Source: Papilionanthe hookeriana x Papilionanthe teres | Lineage: Eukaryota; Streptophyta; Magnoliopsida; Asparagales; Orchidaceae | Assembly (NCBI GenBank): GCA_022702705.1 | Contig: CM040422.1 | Location: 38,773,270-38,837,269, forward strand | Direction: 5' to 3' | DNA: 64,000 bases | Shown here: positions 34,601-46,545 of the stretch, one piece after another | Layout of the letters: each line of letters begins with the position of its first letter | Numbering within the stretch: the first letter of the stretch is position 1 | Position numbers and translations under genes: made by a program | Notes under the pieces: model-generated | Seen by the model: the letters and a program-made list of their open reading frames with translations, nothing else | The model's database searches: none | Told to the model about the DNA's origin: nothing

Positions 34601-37201
34601 ATTGAAATTTTTAAAAGAGTTTAATAATTTAATTTTAGTTTAATAATGAAGTCTTTTAATGTTTTGAATTTGAGTTATCATTTTAATTAAGAATTGAATA
34701 TTAATGAGATAATTAATTTAGGGATTTTTAAATTAAAGAATAAATCTCTTCCTAACAATATCCCTATTTTAATAATTCCAATTTTATTATTCTTCCAAAT
34801 TTAATCAATTATTTAATTAAGGTTTAATCATTTTAAATTGCTTAATGGGTTTCTACCCTTTAATTATTTAAATTTCAATCATCCAAATCAGATTAGGATC
34901 AAATATTTTACTTATTAATTTTTTTATTAAACCTAAAGTTTTAATTAAGGGTTAAAATTTTAATTACCACTTTACCCTTTAAGCTTAATAATTTCATAAC
35001 TCACTAAATTGAACTCAAATGAACTTGAAATTTTTATGCAACTTCACTCATATGTCAATAAAGACATGAGAGCAGAAAATGTGATTTTTCTGTATTTAAT
35101 TTATTTATATAATTATTTTTGGTGGAAAATAGAGATTTTCAAGGAAAATTTAATAACATGACCAAGGGAAAGTTTCTGTCCTTAAGAAAATTAGGGGACA
35201 TTCCTAGTGACCAGAGGACCACTTGCACCAATTTTGGTGATTTTTTGAATTATATTATTTTTATTATAATTATTTTAAGTTTTGGAGTGTTAATTAATTT
35301 AAAAATAAAATAAATATTGAAAAATGGATTTTATATTTTTCAAAAATCTCTCTGATATCAAGAAAATCAGAGAAGCAAATTTTGTAATTTTCTGATTTTT
35401 CTATGATTTATTATAATTATTTTAGTGAAAATGCTAGAAAATACATTTTTTTTAATTTTAAAATTACCCTAGAGCTTTAAAATTTAATATCTCACTAAAT
35501 AGACCTAAGAAAAATATGGGGTTTGTTCCTAAGTGATTAAAATTCAAAATGTGACATTTTGGTGAATTTTATTATTTTTGTGATTTTTATTATTTTTTAA
35601 TTATTAAAATATTAAAATAATATTAAAAATCAACTTTTTTAGAAAATTGAAATTTTAATTTTCTTAAATTCCCCTAATATCAGAGAGGCTCCAAAACCAA
35701 TTTGGTGAATTTTTGAAAGGTATTTTTAAAGTTATGAATTTTTAAAGTTTAAAATGACTAAGTGGCTTAATCAACCCAATTAAGTAGGGCTAACCAAGTC
35801 CAATTGACCTCAAATTTTTATGGTGGGTTCCTCCGATCCTAAAGGTCAGTGGAGAATTGATTTCAAGTCAATTTGATGTATGGTTAACTCTAATTAATTA
35901 GAGACCTATTTTGAGTGTTTAAGCCAATTAGGGTTGTTTTAAATGAACTAATTCAAAACCTATTTTCCCTAGGGTTCTCTGGTCATAAGGAACATCATCA
36001 AATCTTCCCAGAATTTATTTCACAACATGCTATTTATTGGAATTAAAATACTCAAAACAGTAACATGAACTTGAAAAAATCAATAACTCTTCATAGGGAT
36101 GGCCTCTGACTTTGGAAAATTCGGTGGAATGTTCCCAAATTCGGAGGCTTCAAAAGCCCTATGGTCTCATGCCATGGTGAATTGTATACATGCATGGAGA
36201 ATTAAAAGTATGGAGAGAGTAAATAAATTATAAAAAATAAAATACTTGATGAAATTAAATGATTTCTTTTCCACATTATTCTCCTCTATTCACTGAGCAA
36301 GAGAGTATTTTTATTTTATTTTTCTGATTTTTCTACACAAAGTTATGAATTTTTGAAGTTTAGGAATTAAATAAATAGAAAATACCCCTAATTTTCTATT
36401 TATCCACGCGGCGCCAACTCATCCTCGGCATCTCCGAACGCACACGCATCGCGCTCCCATTCGACGTCGCCATCTGACTCAGCGCTCCGGGCCCCGCTGT
36501 TCTTGTACCGTCTCCTGGTCCGACGCCATCTGAGCCGTCCGTCCGCGCGTGTATTGAATGGACGGCATCCGTTCATCGTCCCCGAGTGTCCTCACCCGAG
36601 AGCCGTCTACACTAAATACGTAAGATCTCACTCGATACTCAATGGATTTTCATGTTCTTATGCTCTATGGATTCGTCTTGAAGAGACGAACACATCTATA
36701 CGGTTATTATGCATTGAAATTAAAGCACTTGAAATGGAGAATCTCCGAAGCTCGGGATGAAGAATTAGTTCATACCTTTGCTCGCAGAAGTGTGGCTTCG
36801 ATCCGAGAGTTGTTGCACCTTCGATTGGATCCCGACGAAGCTCCGGATGAAGTCTCCTGGTCCAGTGAATTGTCTCAGATGTGATTCCGACCAAGCCCGA
36901 TCACAAAGCTTGGAGGCTGGAGCAACTCGGGTGGCCCTGGAGATGGGGCTTTGCTCGGTGGACACCTTCCCTTGGTCCGAGTGAAGGTGTAGAACCAATC
37001 AATTTGGGGATTGGCTCACTATGGAGAAGTGTCCCGGTTTTGGGTGGAATTTCAATTCTAATTGAGCTCACGAGAGAAGAAATGGCGGGGGATCTCACCT
37101 GGGATCAAGTGCTCTGTGTATGGGGAGGAGTCTGGAACAATTTTGGCGTAGTTTCCTTAAGGTTTTTTTTTCAGCACCTCTCATGGTCGAGAGGGGTGGT
37201 G

Positions 37202-37209
37202 TTTAAATA
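37202..37209 (-). promoter_or_regulatory. Solo LTR TATA-like box
   Basis: Minus-strand CTATTTAAAC; the same string occurs in the reverse LTR fragment at 10258-10267. Its position matches the TATAAAA of the E1 LTRs. Confidence 0.45.
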
Positions 37210-39598
37210 GGAGAGGGTGGAGGGCCTCCCAGGGAGAGTTAGGGCTTGGGATCAGCCTGCTCTTGGCAAGAGAAGAACAGCTCCAATGGCCACTGGGGAT
37301 GGGGCGGCTCGGCGAGTGAGAATTCCAAGTTGGGCTCACATGTGAGCTCTCGGCCATGGTGTTTTCCGGCGGCTACGGTGGCTGGCCGGCCGGGCATGGG
37401 TCACCCTCAAGGTCGGGTGGGTCGGGGCGGGACTTGGTGCAAGCAATTGGCAATTGACATGTGTAAAGAGCTTGGATTGAAATGGAATGGGGGAAGGCCA
37501 TTTTGGGTTCAAATGAGTCAACCCATGGTTTTGGGCTAGGTTCACCACCCAAGGCCTGGTCTTGGGCTGAAAAATATCACTTGGGTCGCCAAGAGAGAAT
37601 GGTGTGGTCTCCATCCATGATGAGGTGGCTAAGCATGGTTTAGTGTGTGACATGCTTAAGGTAAAAAAGGGTTTAAGGAGGATTAGGAAAGGGGCCCCTC
37701 CTTTTGCCATTAATGGCTTGATCACATGTCAAACCTTCCATGGCTTCATCTGGCTTGTCCATGGCTTGCATGACTCACCTTTGGCTTGGGAAAAGGTTTG
37801 GTCAATTTCATGAAAATGGATTTTAGGAATTTTTGGTAATTTGATGGAAATTTGTATGAAACTTGATTTGGAATAATTTGATAGTGAATTTAGGACTTAG
37901 GTAATGGCTTTAATTAAGTGGATGGCAAATGGAGATGTCATGTGGGCTTTAGGGTAGATTTTGGGCTTTTGAATTTGAAGGAAGTGGGCTCTTAGGAAAG
38001 TTTAAGGGAAATGGGCTTTTTGATTTTAGGATGGGCATTTGGGTAAAGATTTTGTGAATAACTTTGTCAAATAAATGTCATAATTGGTTTAGGGATGTTC
38101 TATGAAGGGCTTGGAGTCAATTTGGTGTGATTTGGAGTTGAATTGGTTTGAATTTGGGTTTATTTGGTAAGTGGGCCTATATGGGTCCAAGTGGGCCAAG
38201 TTGGGCTAATGTTGGGCTAGGGTTGAAATTGATGTAAAATCAATGTTGAGAAATGTTTATGGGAGTGTTTCAAAGAGGTTTTGGCTTTGGTTGGGCTTTG
38301 ATTTTGGGGTTTGGGCTCATTTGGGTTAGGTTTGGGTTTAGGTCAAAAATGGGCCTTTTAGCTTTGGGTTGAATTTGAGTGGGGTTTGGGTCTAAATTTT
38401 GGGCAAATCATGTTAGTGTTTTGTTTGTAGGGATGTTAAGGAAGATTTAGCAAAGATTTGGGGTTAATTGGAGTTGAATTGGGTGAGTTTGGGTTAGGTT
38501 TGGGTCATGGGTCCAAATTGGGCTTTAAGGCCAAAAGTGAAATTGGATCCAAATGTCAATCAAATTAGACTTGGATTTAGTCTAAATTGGTGTTGGGAAT
38601 GTTGAATTTAAGTTTAGAATTGAATTGTACCAGAATTTGGGCCAATTGGGTAGGTTTGGTTTGACATTGGGTTCACTTAGGGTTAAAATGGGTCAAATTG
38701 GGGGTTTTGACAAAAGTAGGGTAACTTGACCAAATTGGCCCATGGTGTAGTTGAACAAAATGAAATTGGGAATATTTGAGATTTTCTGGAATTTTCTGGG
38801 AATTTTCTGAATTTTTGGATTTTTGGGTCAAGGGGGGTATTTTGGGTATTTGGAGGGTATTGGGAGGTATTTTTGGAATTTTTGGTATTTTTAGCTATGA
38901 ATGATCAATTTGAGTAATGTGAAAATGTTTGGGAATGATTTTGGAGAATTTTGGGTAATTTGGAAATTTTTGAAAAATTTGGGTAATTTCAAGGGTTTTG
39001 GGTAGGCTAAGCAGGTGTAGGGTCCCGGGGGTCAAAAATTGAAAATTTGGGAAATTGAAGATTGAGTGGATGTAAGTGGAAAGAAGTCATTTTGGTTGAG
39101 CCATGAAGCCATATCAAGCCCACATGAGCCATGAAGGGACCCATTTGAAGCATTCACTATGTTGTTCCTAACCCTCTTAGCCAAGGGCTTAGGGGTTAAG
39201 GGCCATCCATGTGAATCACCTACATGAGTCAGGATGTCAAGTTGGGTATGGGTGTAGTTTTAGGAGGTGTGTGGAAGTGTAGTGTGTAGGTGTAGTGTAT
39301 AAGTGTAGTGTGTGTGTAAGTCAGCCCCTTCACTGGACCGGGCCACCAGTGGCGGTCCTAAGGCCAAAGAGTCCTATAGGAACTCATCCTTTAAACTTCC
39401 ACATTTGATTTCAACCCTCTAGGTGATTAGGGGTCTATAGTCAAGTTTGTGGAGTTTGCGGGGAGTTAATAAGTGGTTTGAATTTCTAAAAGGTGGGTCC
39501 CAATTCTAGTCCTCTAAGATAGTCAAAGGAAAAGCCTAAGGCTAGATCCTAAGTACTAAAGAGAAGAAGAGAAGACCTCATCAAAAATGAGGTCAACA

Positions 39599-39603
39599 GT
39601 AAG
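39599..39603. repeat. Target-site duplication of the solo LTR, right copy (GTAAG)
   Basis: See the left copy at 32124-32128. E1 leader sequence resumes directly after it (TCCATGCCCC). Confidence 0.9.
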
Positions 39604-40103
39604 TCCATGCCCCTAATGGATCAGACTATCATTCTTCCGTTGACGTATCTTATTCATTTCTGTCTTGAACAGATATGATCAACTATTTTGGATTTTGGAG
39701 CCATTGTTTAGACACCCCTAAACTGAGAGGTTCCGAAATCCTCCTTTTTCATCTCTCCAAAGAGGCGAGGTGAGACTCCCAATAGGTGTGGTTTAAGATC
39801 AATCTTCCGAATCAAGTTTCCTGCGGGGTTCTACCTTTCCTAAATTCATAATAAAGGTCCCACGACTTCCTACTCTTGATCGAATCTTTATCAACTTTAT
39901 GTTTCTCGATTCCTCTAATTAGCTAAGAATGAAATAAAGCCACGAAATCTGAAAAGTTTTACAAAATAATAAAACAAATCAAAATGAAATTAATGAAACC
40001 TCTTTGGACTTTGCTTTAATTCTTCTTTCTTTCATCCGAAGATCGTTGCGACGATAAGGGAAGTATAGGATAGCTCTGACGTCCCAAATCTTTTATGCAG
40101 AAG
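39604..40103 (+). other. E1: untranslated leader
   Basis: Continuation of the leader after the solo LTR. No ORF of significance. It separates the PBS (32053) from the first ATG chosen (40104). Original distance from PBS to ATG without the insertion is about 560 bp. Confidence 0.6.
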
Positions 40104-41463
40104 ATGTCTGCACCGAAGCTGATCTTTTCCTTCGCTACTGGAACTGACATGGCAATCAACCGGGATGGACTACCTAACAACGTAATCATCCGCTTTAGAC
40201 AAGGGCTTGACCAGACGAACATTAAGTTCGGTGACGTCACTGTCGCCTTACTGAGGTCGAAGAAACCTGAATCTGTGGAACCCATAGTGGAGTTCAGTGT
40301 GAAGTCGACCCAACAGTTTCCTCCCCTGAAGAGGATCTCAAGAGAGTGGCTGTCAAAGCCGATAGAATTGCCTCCCGAACTGTTGTCGCTACCCACGCTG
40401 GTCTAGTCATCACTGCACCTACCCCTGCTAAATGGAAGTGCAAGGAAATCCAGACTAGTGATGATCCTGTTACCGTGGAGGATACGACTTTTGCTGCGAT
40501 ACTGCCCATCTTCGAGATAGGTTCCAGCTCAAGGATGGCACCCTTGACTAAGTCTCAGAGAAGGAATAAGAACAGAAGAGCGGCTAAAGCTGAAGCTGCT
40601 AAGGTTTCCATTCTTAAGGAAATTCCATAGAAAAAAAAAGAACTGCCAGAACTTTCACCCATGTTGGAAGGAAACAAATTTTTCCCACTTTCTGCCGCTC
40701 CGGAGGAAGAAAGTGCTCAAAAGATTGCTGTTGTGTTACCCTGACCGGCATATTACGATGAGCATAAAGGAAGAAAAGCAAGAAATACACCGCTCACTCG
40801 ATTACGGACGATAATTGAGAAATTGGCAAGTAAGGATAATTGCTCTGTGCCTGAAATCCTGAGAAGGATAGAGAGAATACCCGCCAAGGAACGTCTCGAA
40901 CCAATGTTACTTCCCCCTACCGTTCAAAGGGAACTCCCACTGAAGAAGAGGAAACTGAACAACAAGAAGTTACCAGCTGTAGTATCTAACCCGCATCTTA
41001 GTAGGCACACCACCTTTTAACCTACCACTGATGGACCATTGAGTTCTAGGCACCCAATTGCAAAAAGGATGGTGTAGCGACCTAAAGTCGCAGAGCCAAT
41101 ACCGATAGAGCAGCAAGAAATAAGAAGTTCTGATGCCGAGTCTAGAGATAAGAGGAGTACTGTCGTCTCAGAGATAACTCCAGACAATGATGTTCACCAG
41201 CTGCAGTCTACAGCCATAGGACCGTTAGAGGAAAGTCACTCGAGGTCACTCTCAAAGGTTGAGATCAAATATTCAGCAGTTAGCCAAATAACAGAAAGAA
41301 AAATCAGAAAATGAAGAAGACTTATCGGGGTACATGGATGAGGATATCGTTGAAATCAACGTGGATGAGACCTGAGCATCGTCAGCCCTACTGGGATCTC
41401 CAGCAGCTACAGAAGTAGAAGATCCGGAGGTGATGAGGCTCCGTCTTTGAGAAAAGTATGATA
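40104..41463 (+). pseudogene. E1: N-terminal module encoded upstream of gag (ORF1-like)
   Basis: Starts MSAPKLIFSFATGTDMAINR (the ATG at 40095 adds only MQK). A shift to the next frame occurs around 40330; that frame then reads PLTKSQRRNKNRRAAKAEAAK, stops at 40628-40630, and continues with stops at ~40742, 41018-41020 and ~41075, through lysine/arginine-rich text (RELPLKKRKLNNKKL). Near 41265-41360 another frame gives the QLAK...SGYMDED segment also seen in E3. Its beginning and its QRxNKNR tract are echoed by the AlkB ORF at 48683 and 49015-49050. Whether this was a separate ORF1, as in Ogre, or the start of gag cannot be decided. No known domain recognised. Confidence 0.6.
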
Positions 41464-42980
41464 TAATTCATCGAATGGAAAAGAAATTGGAGGAGATGGC
41501 TACTGCTCTAGCCACGCTTCAGAGTCAGCCTCAGCCTCCAAAGGAAACACCTCTGGAAGTCATTAACATCACTGATGGAGGAAAAAAACACGTTCGTCAA
41601 TGGAGATGAGCAGCCAAAGAACTAATACCAGAAAATGACATTAAGAATATGGTAAAATAGCTGGTGCGAGAAGCCTTAGCCGATTCAAAAGGCGGGGCAT
41701 TAAATCTAAAGGGTAGACCATACCTAGAAGAATTTGATGTCGTGCAATACCCTAAAGGCTTCATAACACCTCTGTTCAAGACTTTTGATGGAACAGGAAA
41801 CCCTTGACAACATGTTGTACACTTCCTTGCAATTTGTTGCAATGTGGGGGGTAGCGACGCTTTGTTGTTCCGCCAGTTTGTCAGCAGCCTTTCAGGAATT
41901 GCCTTTGACTGGTATGCGGAGCTGCCCAACTGCTCAGTGAAAACATTCGCAGAATTGGAAAACCTATTTGTGAAACGGTTCGCTGGAGCTCAGCACCACA
42001 TCACCATCGGTGATCTTATGGTTGAGCAACAGAAACCAAACAAAACATTGGTGGATTATATCCTGCGATGGAGGAATTTAAGCATGAAATGTGAGCCGCA
42101 GCTCCAGGAACAACATGCCATTGGAATTCTGCTAAAGAGTATTCACGAGCCGATAGCATTTCTCCTTAAAGGATTTACAATTAAGACATTTAAGAAATTG
42201 CTCAGCAAGTCCGCGAGTCTACAAGAGGAAGCGAAACAACTCAGCTTCACCGATAAGACCGATAAACAGAAGCCAGTTAGAGCCTTTGAAAAGAACTCTA
42301 TGACCGTCGCAGTGGTGGAGAAGGGCAAATAACCGATGCAAATACGAACAGAACGACCTCAGTAGAGCTATCAAGAACCTCTACCGAGTTATCAGCCGCC
42401 TCAACAAAACTATCAATCGTTGCAGCAATACAACCAGCAGCCGTTTCAGCAAAAGCGCAGCCTGGCAGAAATTCTGAAGGAGTACCTTTTCAAGAATGAA
42501 GCAGTTGGCAAGATGTTCCATAGTCTGATCAAGAAGGATGGATTCCAATTGCTAGAACCCAGGAAGTCGGAAGAAGTTGATAAGAAAGATCACCCATTGT
42601 ATTGCCCTTACCACTGGACGATCAGACACAAGATCGAGGATTGCTTCACTTTCAAGAACTGGCTTGAGAACAACCTTTGGCAGGGGAACATAACGATCCC
42701 GAAAGAATACATGAAGGATCCCCAGAAAGTAGATTTTTTTAATGTTATTTCGGCAGATCCTATTGTCCCAATAGACCCGTACACAACCGACAATGGATGG
42801 GGTACTATTTGGACGAAGTCTTCAAAGGAAATTTAGGATCACATTCAAACCACTTCAGTGTGCGCTTGGATTCAAAGTGCGAAACCTGTCGAGCTGGCAC
42901 TATCAATTGCAATCGCGGAACCACCCCAAAAGGAGAAGATTGCAGAAGAAAAGAAGACTGAGGCTCCGAAGAGTAGAGTA
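41464..42980 (+). pseudogene. gag: E1: gag
   Basis: One frame from MEKKLEEMATALATLQSQ (41475) to about 42836. It holds the capsid core PLFKTFDGTGNP, LFRQFVSSLSGIAFDWYAELP, FAELENLFVKRFAGAQHH and LVDYILRWRNLSMKCEPQL, a lysine-rich region, a glutamine-rich spacer (42340-42450), LKEYLFKNEAVGKMFH, and the CX2HX4HX4C knuckle-like motif at 42603-42644. Stops are at ~41608, ~41659, ~41806 and ~42331, and the region after 42836 continues as APKSRVGAAFPRMV. Better preserved than E3 gag; still inactive. Confidence 0.87.
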
Positions 42981-43660
42981 GGGGCTGCTTTTCCTAGGAT
43001 GGTTGTTTCTCATTCAGGGGAGAAATCCCTCAAACCTCTGACTCTGTATGATTATTTGCTCACCCGGCAAGACCTTATAATGATAAGAGTTATGGTGTTG
43101 GTTACGTTTTGACTGTTTCAAACGATTATGTAACTAACGACAACCGACTTAATCTGAATATCAATTTCGAAATGAATAATGATTCTCAAATCATACAAAG
43201 CCTTGATGGTAGCGATTGCGATGGTCTGGAAGATGACGAACCCATTTGCGAATTCCAAGGATCTCCCTTTGAGATTAAGCTAGAGTTCTCAGATACCGAA
43301 GTGACTCCAGAAGAATCTACTGCTCCGATTCAGAAAGAGGAAACACCAGCTAATCCAGAATCAAACTCAGAGGAAGAGATAACAGAGGTCAACCTCAGAA
43401 GCGGGAAGGTTCTACCCCCGAGAATGGGTCCAAAAGATAAAAGAAAGTAGGTGGTTGCTCAGGAAGAGCCTACCCTAGTAGAAGAGTTGCCCGTTCGGGA
43501 AGAAGTTAAAAGACCCAACAATAAAGTGGAATATAATGTGTTAGCCCATCTTCGGAAGTTGCCCAAAAAAATGAGCATCTACGATGCTTTAATCCTTTCA
43601 AAAAAGATGAGAGAAACTCTGATCAAGGCCTTACTTGATCCAGAGATTTGCTAAGCTCAA
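42981..43660 (+). pseudogene. E1: gag-protease linker
   Basis: The frame moves to that of 43109-43654. It encodes an acidic stretch (DGSDCDGLEDDEP), VNLRSGKVLPPRMGP (43390-43430) and YNVLAHLRKLPKKMSIYDAL, all shared with E3. Stops at 43448-43450 and 43652-43654. Confidence 0.6.
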
Positions 43661-44278
43661 ATGGTTGGCAACTCCTTAGATGAGGTTTGCTCGTTAAGAG
43701 AACAATTTGGTGTTACTTTCACGGACAGTGACTTGCTACTTGGGACCACCAATCATAATCGACCCTTGTACATTTCAGTCGCCATCAAAAAGTTCACGCT
43801 CTCTAGGGTGTTAGTTGATCCAGGAGCATTAATCAATATAATGAACCTTCGGACGTTAGCCTACTTGGAAATTGATGCTCGCGAGCTTCAAGCAGATAAA
43901 ATTTTACTAAGAGGCTTCAATCAGAAAGGAGAAAGAGCTCTTGGATCAATAACACTGTCAATGAAGATCGATGACTTAGCAAGGACAACCGCAAAATTCT
44001 ACATAATTGACTCTGAAACTTCATTCAACGCTCTACTGGGCCGACCATGGATCTATGAAAATCGGATGGTACCGTCGTCTCTACATCAGTGTATAAAGTA
44101 TTATGAAGAAGGACAAAAACAATGCATCAAAGGTGACTTGCAACCGTTTTCCGTGCACGAAATTGGAATACATCAAGATGCTGCCTACTACGCACCTCCG
44201 AAGAAGACAATTTTCTCCAGAAATGTCACGTTGAATGAAGTAAAAGAAACTCAAAATGCGAAGAACTTGAAATTCTAG
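43661..44278 (+). pseudogene. pro: E1: aspartic protease
   Basis: A 205-codon open stretch: GVTFTDSDLLLGTTNHNRPLYI, SRVLVDPGALINIMN with catalytic Asp at 43817-43819 in the DPGA context, ERALGSITLSMKI (flap region) and FNALLGRPWIYENRMVPSSLHQCIKY. The length and order fit a Ty3/gypsy retropepsin. Beyond the DPGA variant, shared with E3, no obvious lesion lies inside the domain itself. Confidence 0.85.
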
Positions 44279-44840
44279 TTCAACAATTACTCACCACTCT
44301 CTTACGGCGAGATGGTGAAGGTTTCTCCAGAGCTCGCATCCGAGGTCGAGGCCGGGGACGAGGTCGAGGTAGAAACGGTGGAATAGTTGAACAGAGAAAT
44401 CCAGTTATTAAAGTTGATTGGGAAGACAATTCTGAAGAAGAAGAAAATGAAATCAATAAAGAAGCAGCAACAATAAGTCAGAAGAAATCTCAATTCAAAA
44501 TCTCACTAGAAGATGAAAAGAATGAACAATACAAAGCAATCTACGACAAGATAAACCACTATGTACATATTATGACCCTAACCTCGATATATCCTAGTAA
44601 GATTAAGGGTATGGTGGTCAAGGAAGTACAGGGTTGAGGTGCTAAGCCAATCAAATTTTACCGTGGTGCTTCTTCTTCTTCCAAAACTAAAAATGATGTA
44701 AATTTTGAAGATGTTGCTTCATCTGAATTAATAGAATTGCCTTTTAAGTGGTATTATCCTTGTGTTCAAAATTTGATGCAATGTGGTGTCTTACCTAAGC
44801 AGTGGTCAAGAGATTAATCACACAGCTTTGAAAAGTTATG
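44279..44840 (+). pseudogene. E1: protease-RT linker with an Arg-Gly tract
   Basis: One frame reads LLRRDGEGFSRARI, then RGRGRGRGRGRNGG (44341-44382), an acidic stretch DWEDNSEEEENEINKEA, and SSELIELPFKWYYPCVQNLM, with stops at ~44635 and ~44815. RG/RGG tracts are common in RNA-binding proteins, so this may have been a nucleic-acid-binding linker. I do not see the tract in the decayed E3 copy (3430-3800). Confidence 0.65.
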
Positions 44841-45951
44841 GAGTAATGTCAGAAGGCCTCCCAACTCAAAACATGGTCTTGGATTCGGCACGGTAGGGCC
44901 AACTGATGATTCAAATTTTGTTTGGTTGTCACTTGCGAGTCTAATGAAGACTTCCTGGAAGCTTCGGATGATCTCGAGGACTTGCCAATTGGAGATGCTC
45001 CACCAGAATTTGAAGAAGAACTTAAATCTACCATAGACGAGTTAATGGAAATTAACTTAGGTACTAGCAAAGCCTAGGCCGACCTTTGTTAGCTCCTTAC
45101 TCAATAAAGAAGACTCTGAAAACATGATCATGCTACTAATGGAATTCAAGGACTATTTTGCTTGGAGTTACGATGAAATGTCGGGATTAGCTCCAGAAGT
45201 TTCAGTTCACAGGCTAGGAGTGGATCCCACTATCGTTCCAGTCCGACAAGCTCCAAGAAGAATGCGTCTAGAAATCAAACAACAAGTTATAACTGAAGTT
45301 AAGAAACTAATCTACGCTAAATTTGTCCGTGAAGAACAATACCCGACTTGGTTAGCCAACATGGTATCAGTCAGAAAGAAGAATGGTCAGATCAGAATCT
45401 ACGTGGATTTCAGAGATTTGAATAAAACATGCCCAAAAGACGAATTCCCGCTACCAATTCCAAAATTAATGATCCACATCGCTTCGACACACGAAATCTT
45501 CTCTTTCATGGATGGATCGTCAGGATACAACCAGAAAAAGATGGCATTAGAAGATGAAAAGCTCCCAGCCTTCAGAACACCAATCAGAGTATACTGCTAC
45601 ATAGTGTTGCCGTCTGGATTGAAGAATGCAGGAACAACCTACCAAAGAGCGATGACAAGGATTTTTTATGATCTCATTCACAACTAAGTCGAGTGCTACG
45701 TGAATGATGTGGTCATCAAGAGCAAACTAAAGGAAGATCCCATGTATGATTTGAGAATTATTTTCAAGTGATTGAGGCAATTTAACCTTAAGATGAATCC
45801 CTTGAATTGCGCCTTTTGCGTTACCTCCGGAAAATTCTTAGGATTTGTTTTCCGGCATCACAGAATTGAAATCGATTTGGAAAAGATTAAAGCTATATTA
45901 GAAATGCCACCTCCCAAAACCTTAAAACAACTATGATCCTTTCAAGGGAAG
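44841..45951 (+). pseudogene. pol-RT: E1: reverse transcriptase
   Basis: Starts with SKHGLGFGTVGPTDDS; a frameshift near 44920 and lesions up to 45124 precede LLMEFKDYFAWSYDEMSGLAPEVSVHRLGV. Then EEQYPTWLANMVSVRKKNGQIR, YVDFRDLNKTCPKDEFPLPI, FSFMDGSSGYNQKKM and LKNAGTTYQRAMTRIF. A TAA stands near 45687. The active site reads YVND at 45697-45708, so the first catalytic Asp of the YxDD box is Asn. The thumb (CAFCVTSGKFLGFVF) follows. Inactive. Confidence 0.9.
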
Positions 45952-46545
45952 TTGACATATCTTCAACGCTTTATTTCGAATTTGTCAGGAAGTTGTCAGC
46001 CCTTTTCTGCTTTGGTTAAGAAGGATGCCAAATTTACTTGGGACTCTAAATGTCAACATGCCTTCGATAATATCAAACAATACTTAATGACACCTCCTAT
46101 TTTAGTAGCCTCGGTCTCGGGTAGACCGTTGATACTTTATACCGCGGCTTTAGATGACTCCCTCAGAGCCTTGCTAGCCCAGGTCAATGATGAGGGTAAA
46201 GAAAAAGCTCTCTACTACTTAAGTCATTGTCTAATTCTGATGGAAGTAAAGTATTCTTCGATTGAGAAGCATTGTTTGGCCCTGGTCTTTGCAGCTCAAA
46301 ATCTTAGGCATTATATGCTCTCTCATAAGGTCAACCTTATTTTAAAGTTTAATCCACTGAAATATTTGATGACCCGACCAACGCTTTATGGCATGCTTGC
46401 CAGGTGGTCGATGACACTATTGCAATTCGATATAACTTTTGTTCCTCTTCGTGTCGTAAAGGTACAAGTCCTAGCAGACTTTCTCACAGCGTACCCTTTA
46501 CCGGCAGAATCGCCTATCAACGACGACTTGCTAGACGAGTAGCTA
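45952..46545 (+). pseudogene. pol-RH: E1: RNase H (RT-associated)
   Basis: In the same frame as RT after a stop at ~45935: YLQRFISNLSGSCQPFSALV connection, FDNIKQYLMTPPILVASVSGRP, LYTAALDDSLRALLAQVNDEG, ALYYLSHCLILMEVKYSSIEKHCLALVFAAQNLRHY, and the tether RWSMTLLQFDITFVPLR. It ends at TAG 46540-46542. The EKHCLAL catalytic Glu is present. A long stretch of 196 codons stays open, better kept than neighbouring domains. Confidence 0.87.

Larger units (their letters stand above)
32129..39598 (-). mobile_element. Solo LTR of the E1 family, inverted, inside E1's leader (7470 bp)
   Basis: On the minus strand it starts TGTTGACCTCATTTTTGATG (at 39598) and ends GTGCCGACA (at 32129), the same ends as the E1 LTRs. 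It is flanked by an exact 5-bp duplication and contains no internal region, so it is a solo LTR left by LTR-LTR recombination of a later, opposite-strand insertion. It keeps many more CG dinucleotides (for example 36400-36620 and 37360-37440) than the E1 LTRs, consistent with being younger. The clustered short ORFs at 36503-37813 are a by-product of GC richness. Confidence 0.92.

Noticed and set aside
36503..37813. Cluster of overlapping ORFs on both strands (60-129 codons)
   Set aside because: They lie in the GC-rich part of the solo LTR, where stops are rare by composition. Corresponding regions of the other LTR copies do not keep the frames.
25419..39598. A foldback (inverted-repeat DNA) transposon
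   Set aside because: The right arm has its own 5-bp duplication and LTR ends, and a PBS sits between the arms. A separate solo-LTR insertion explains it better.
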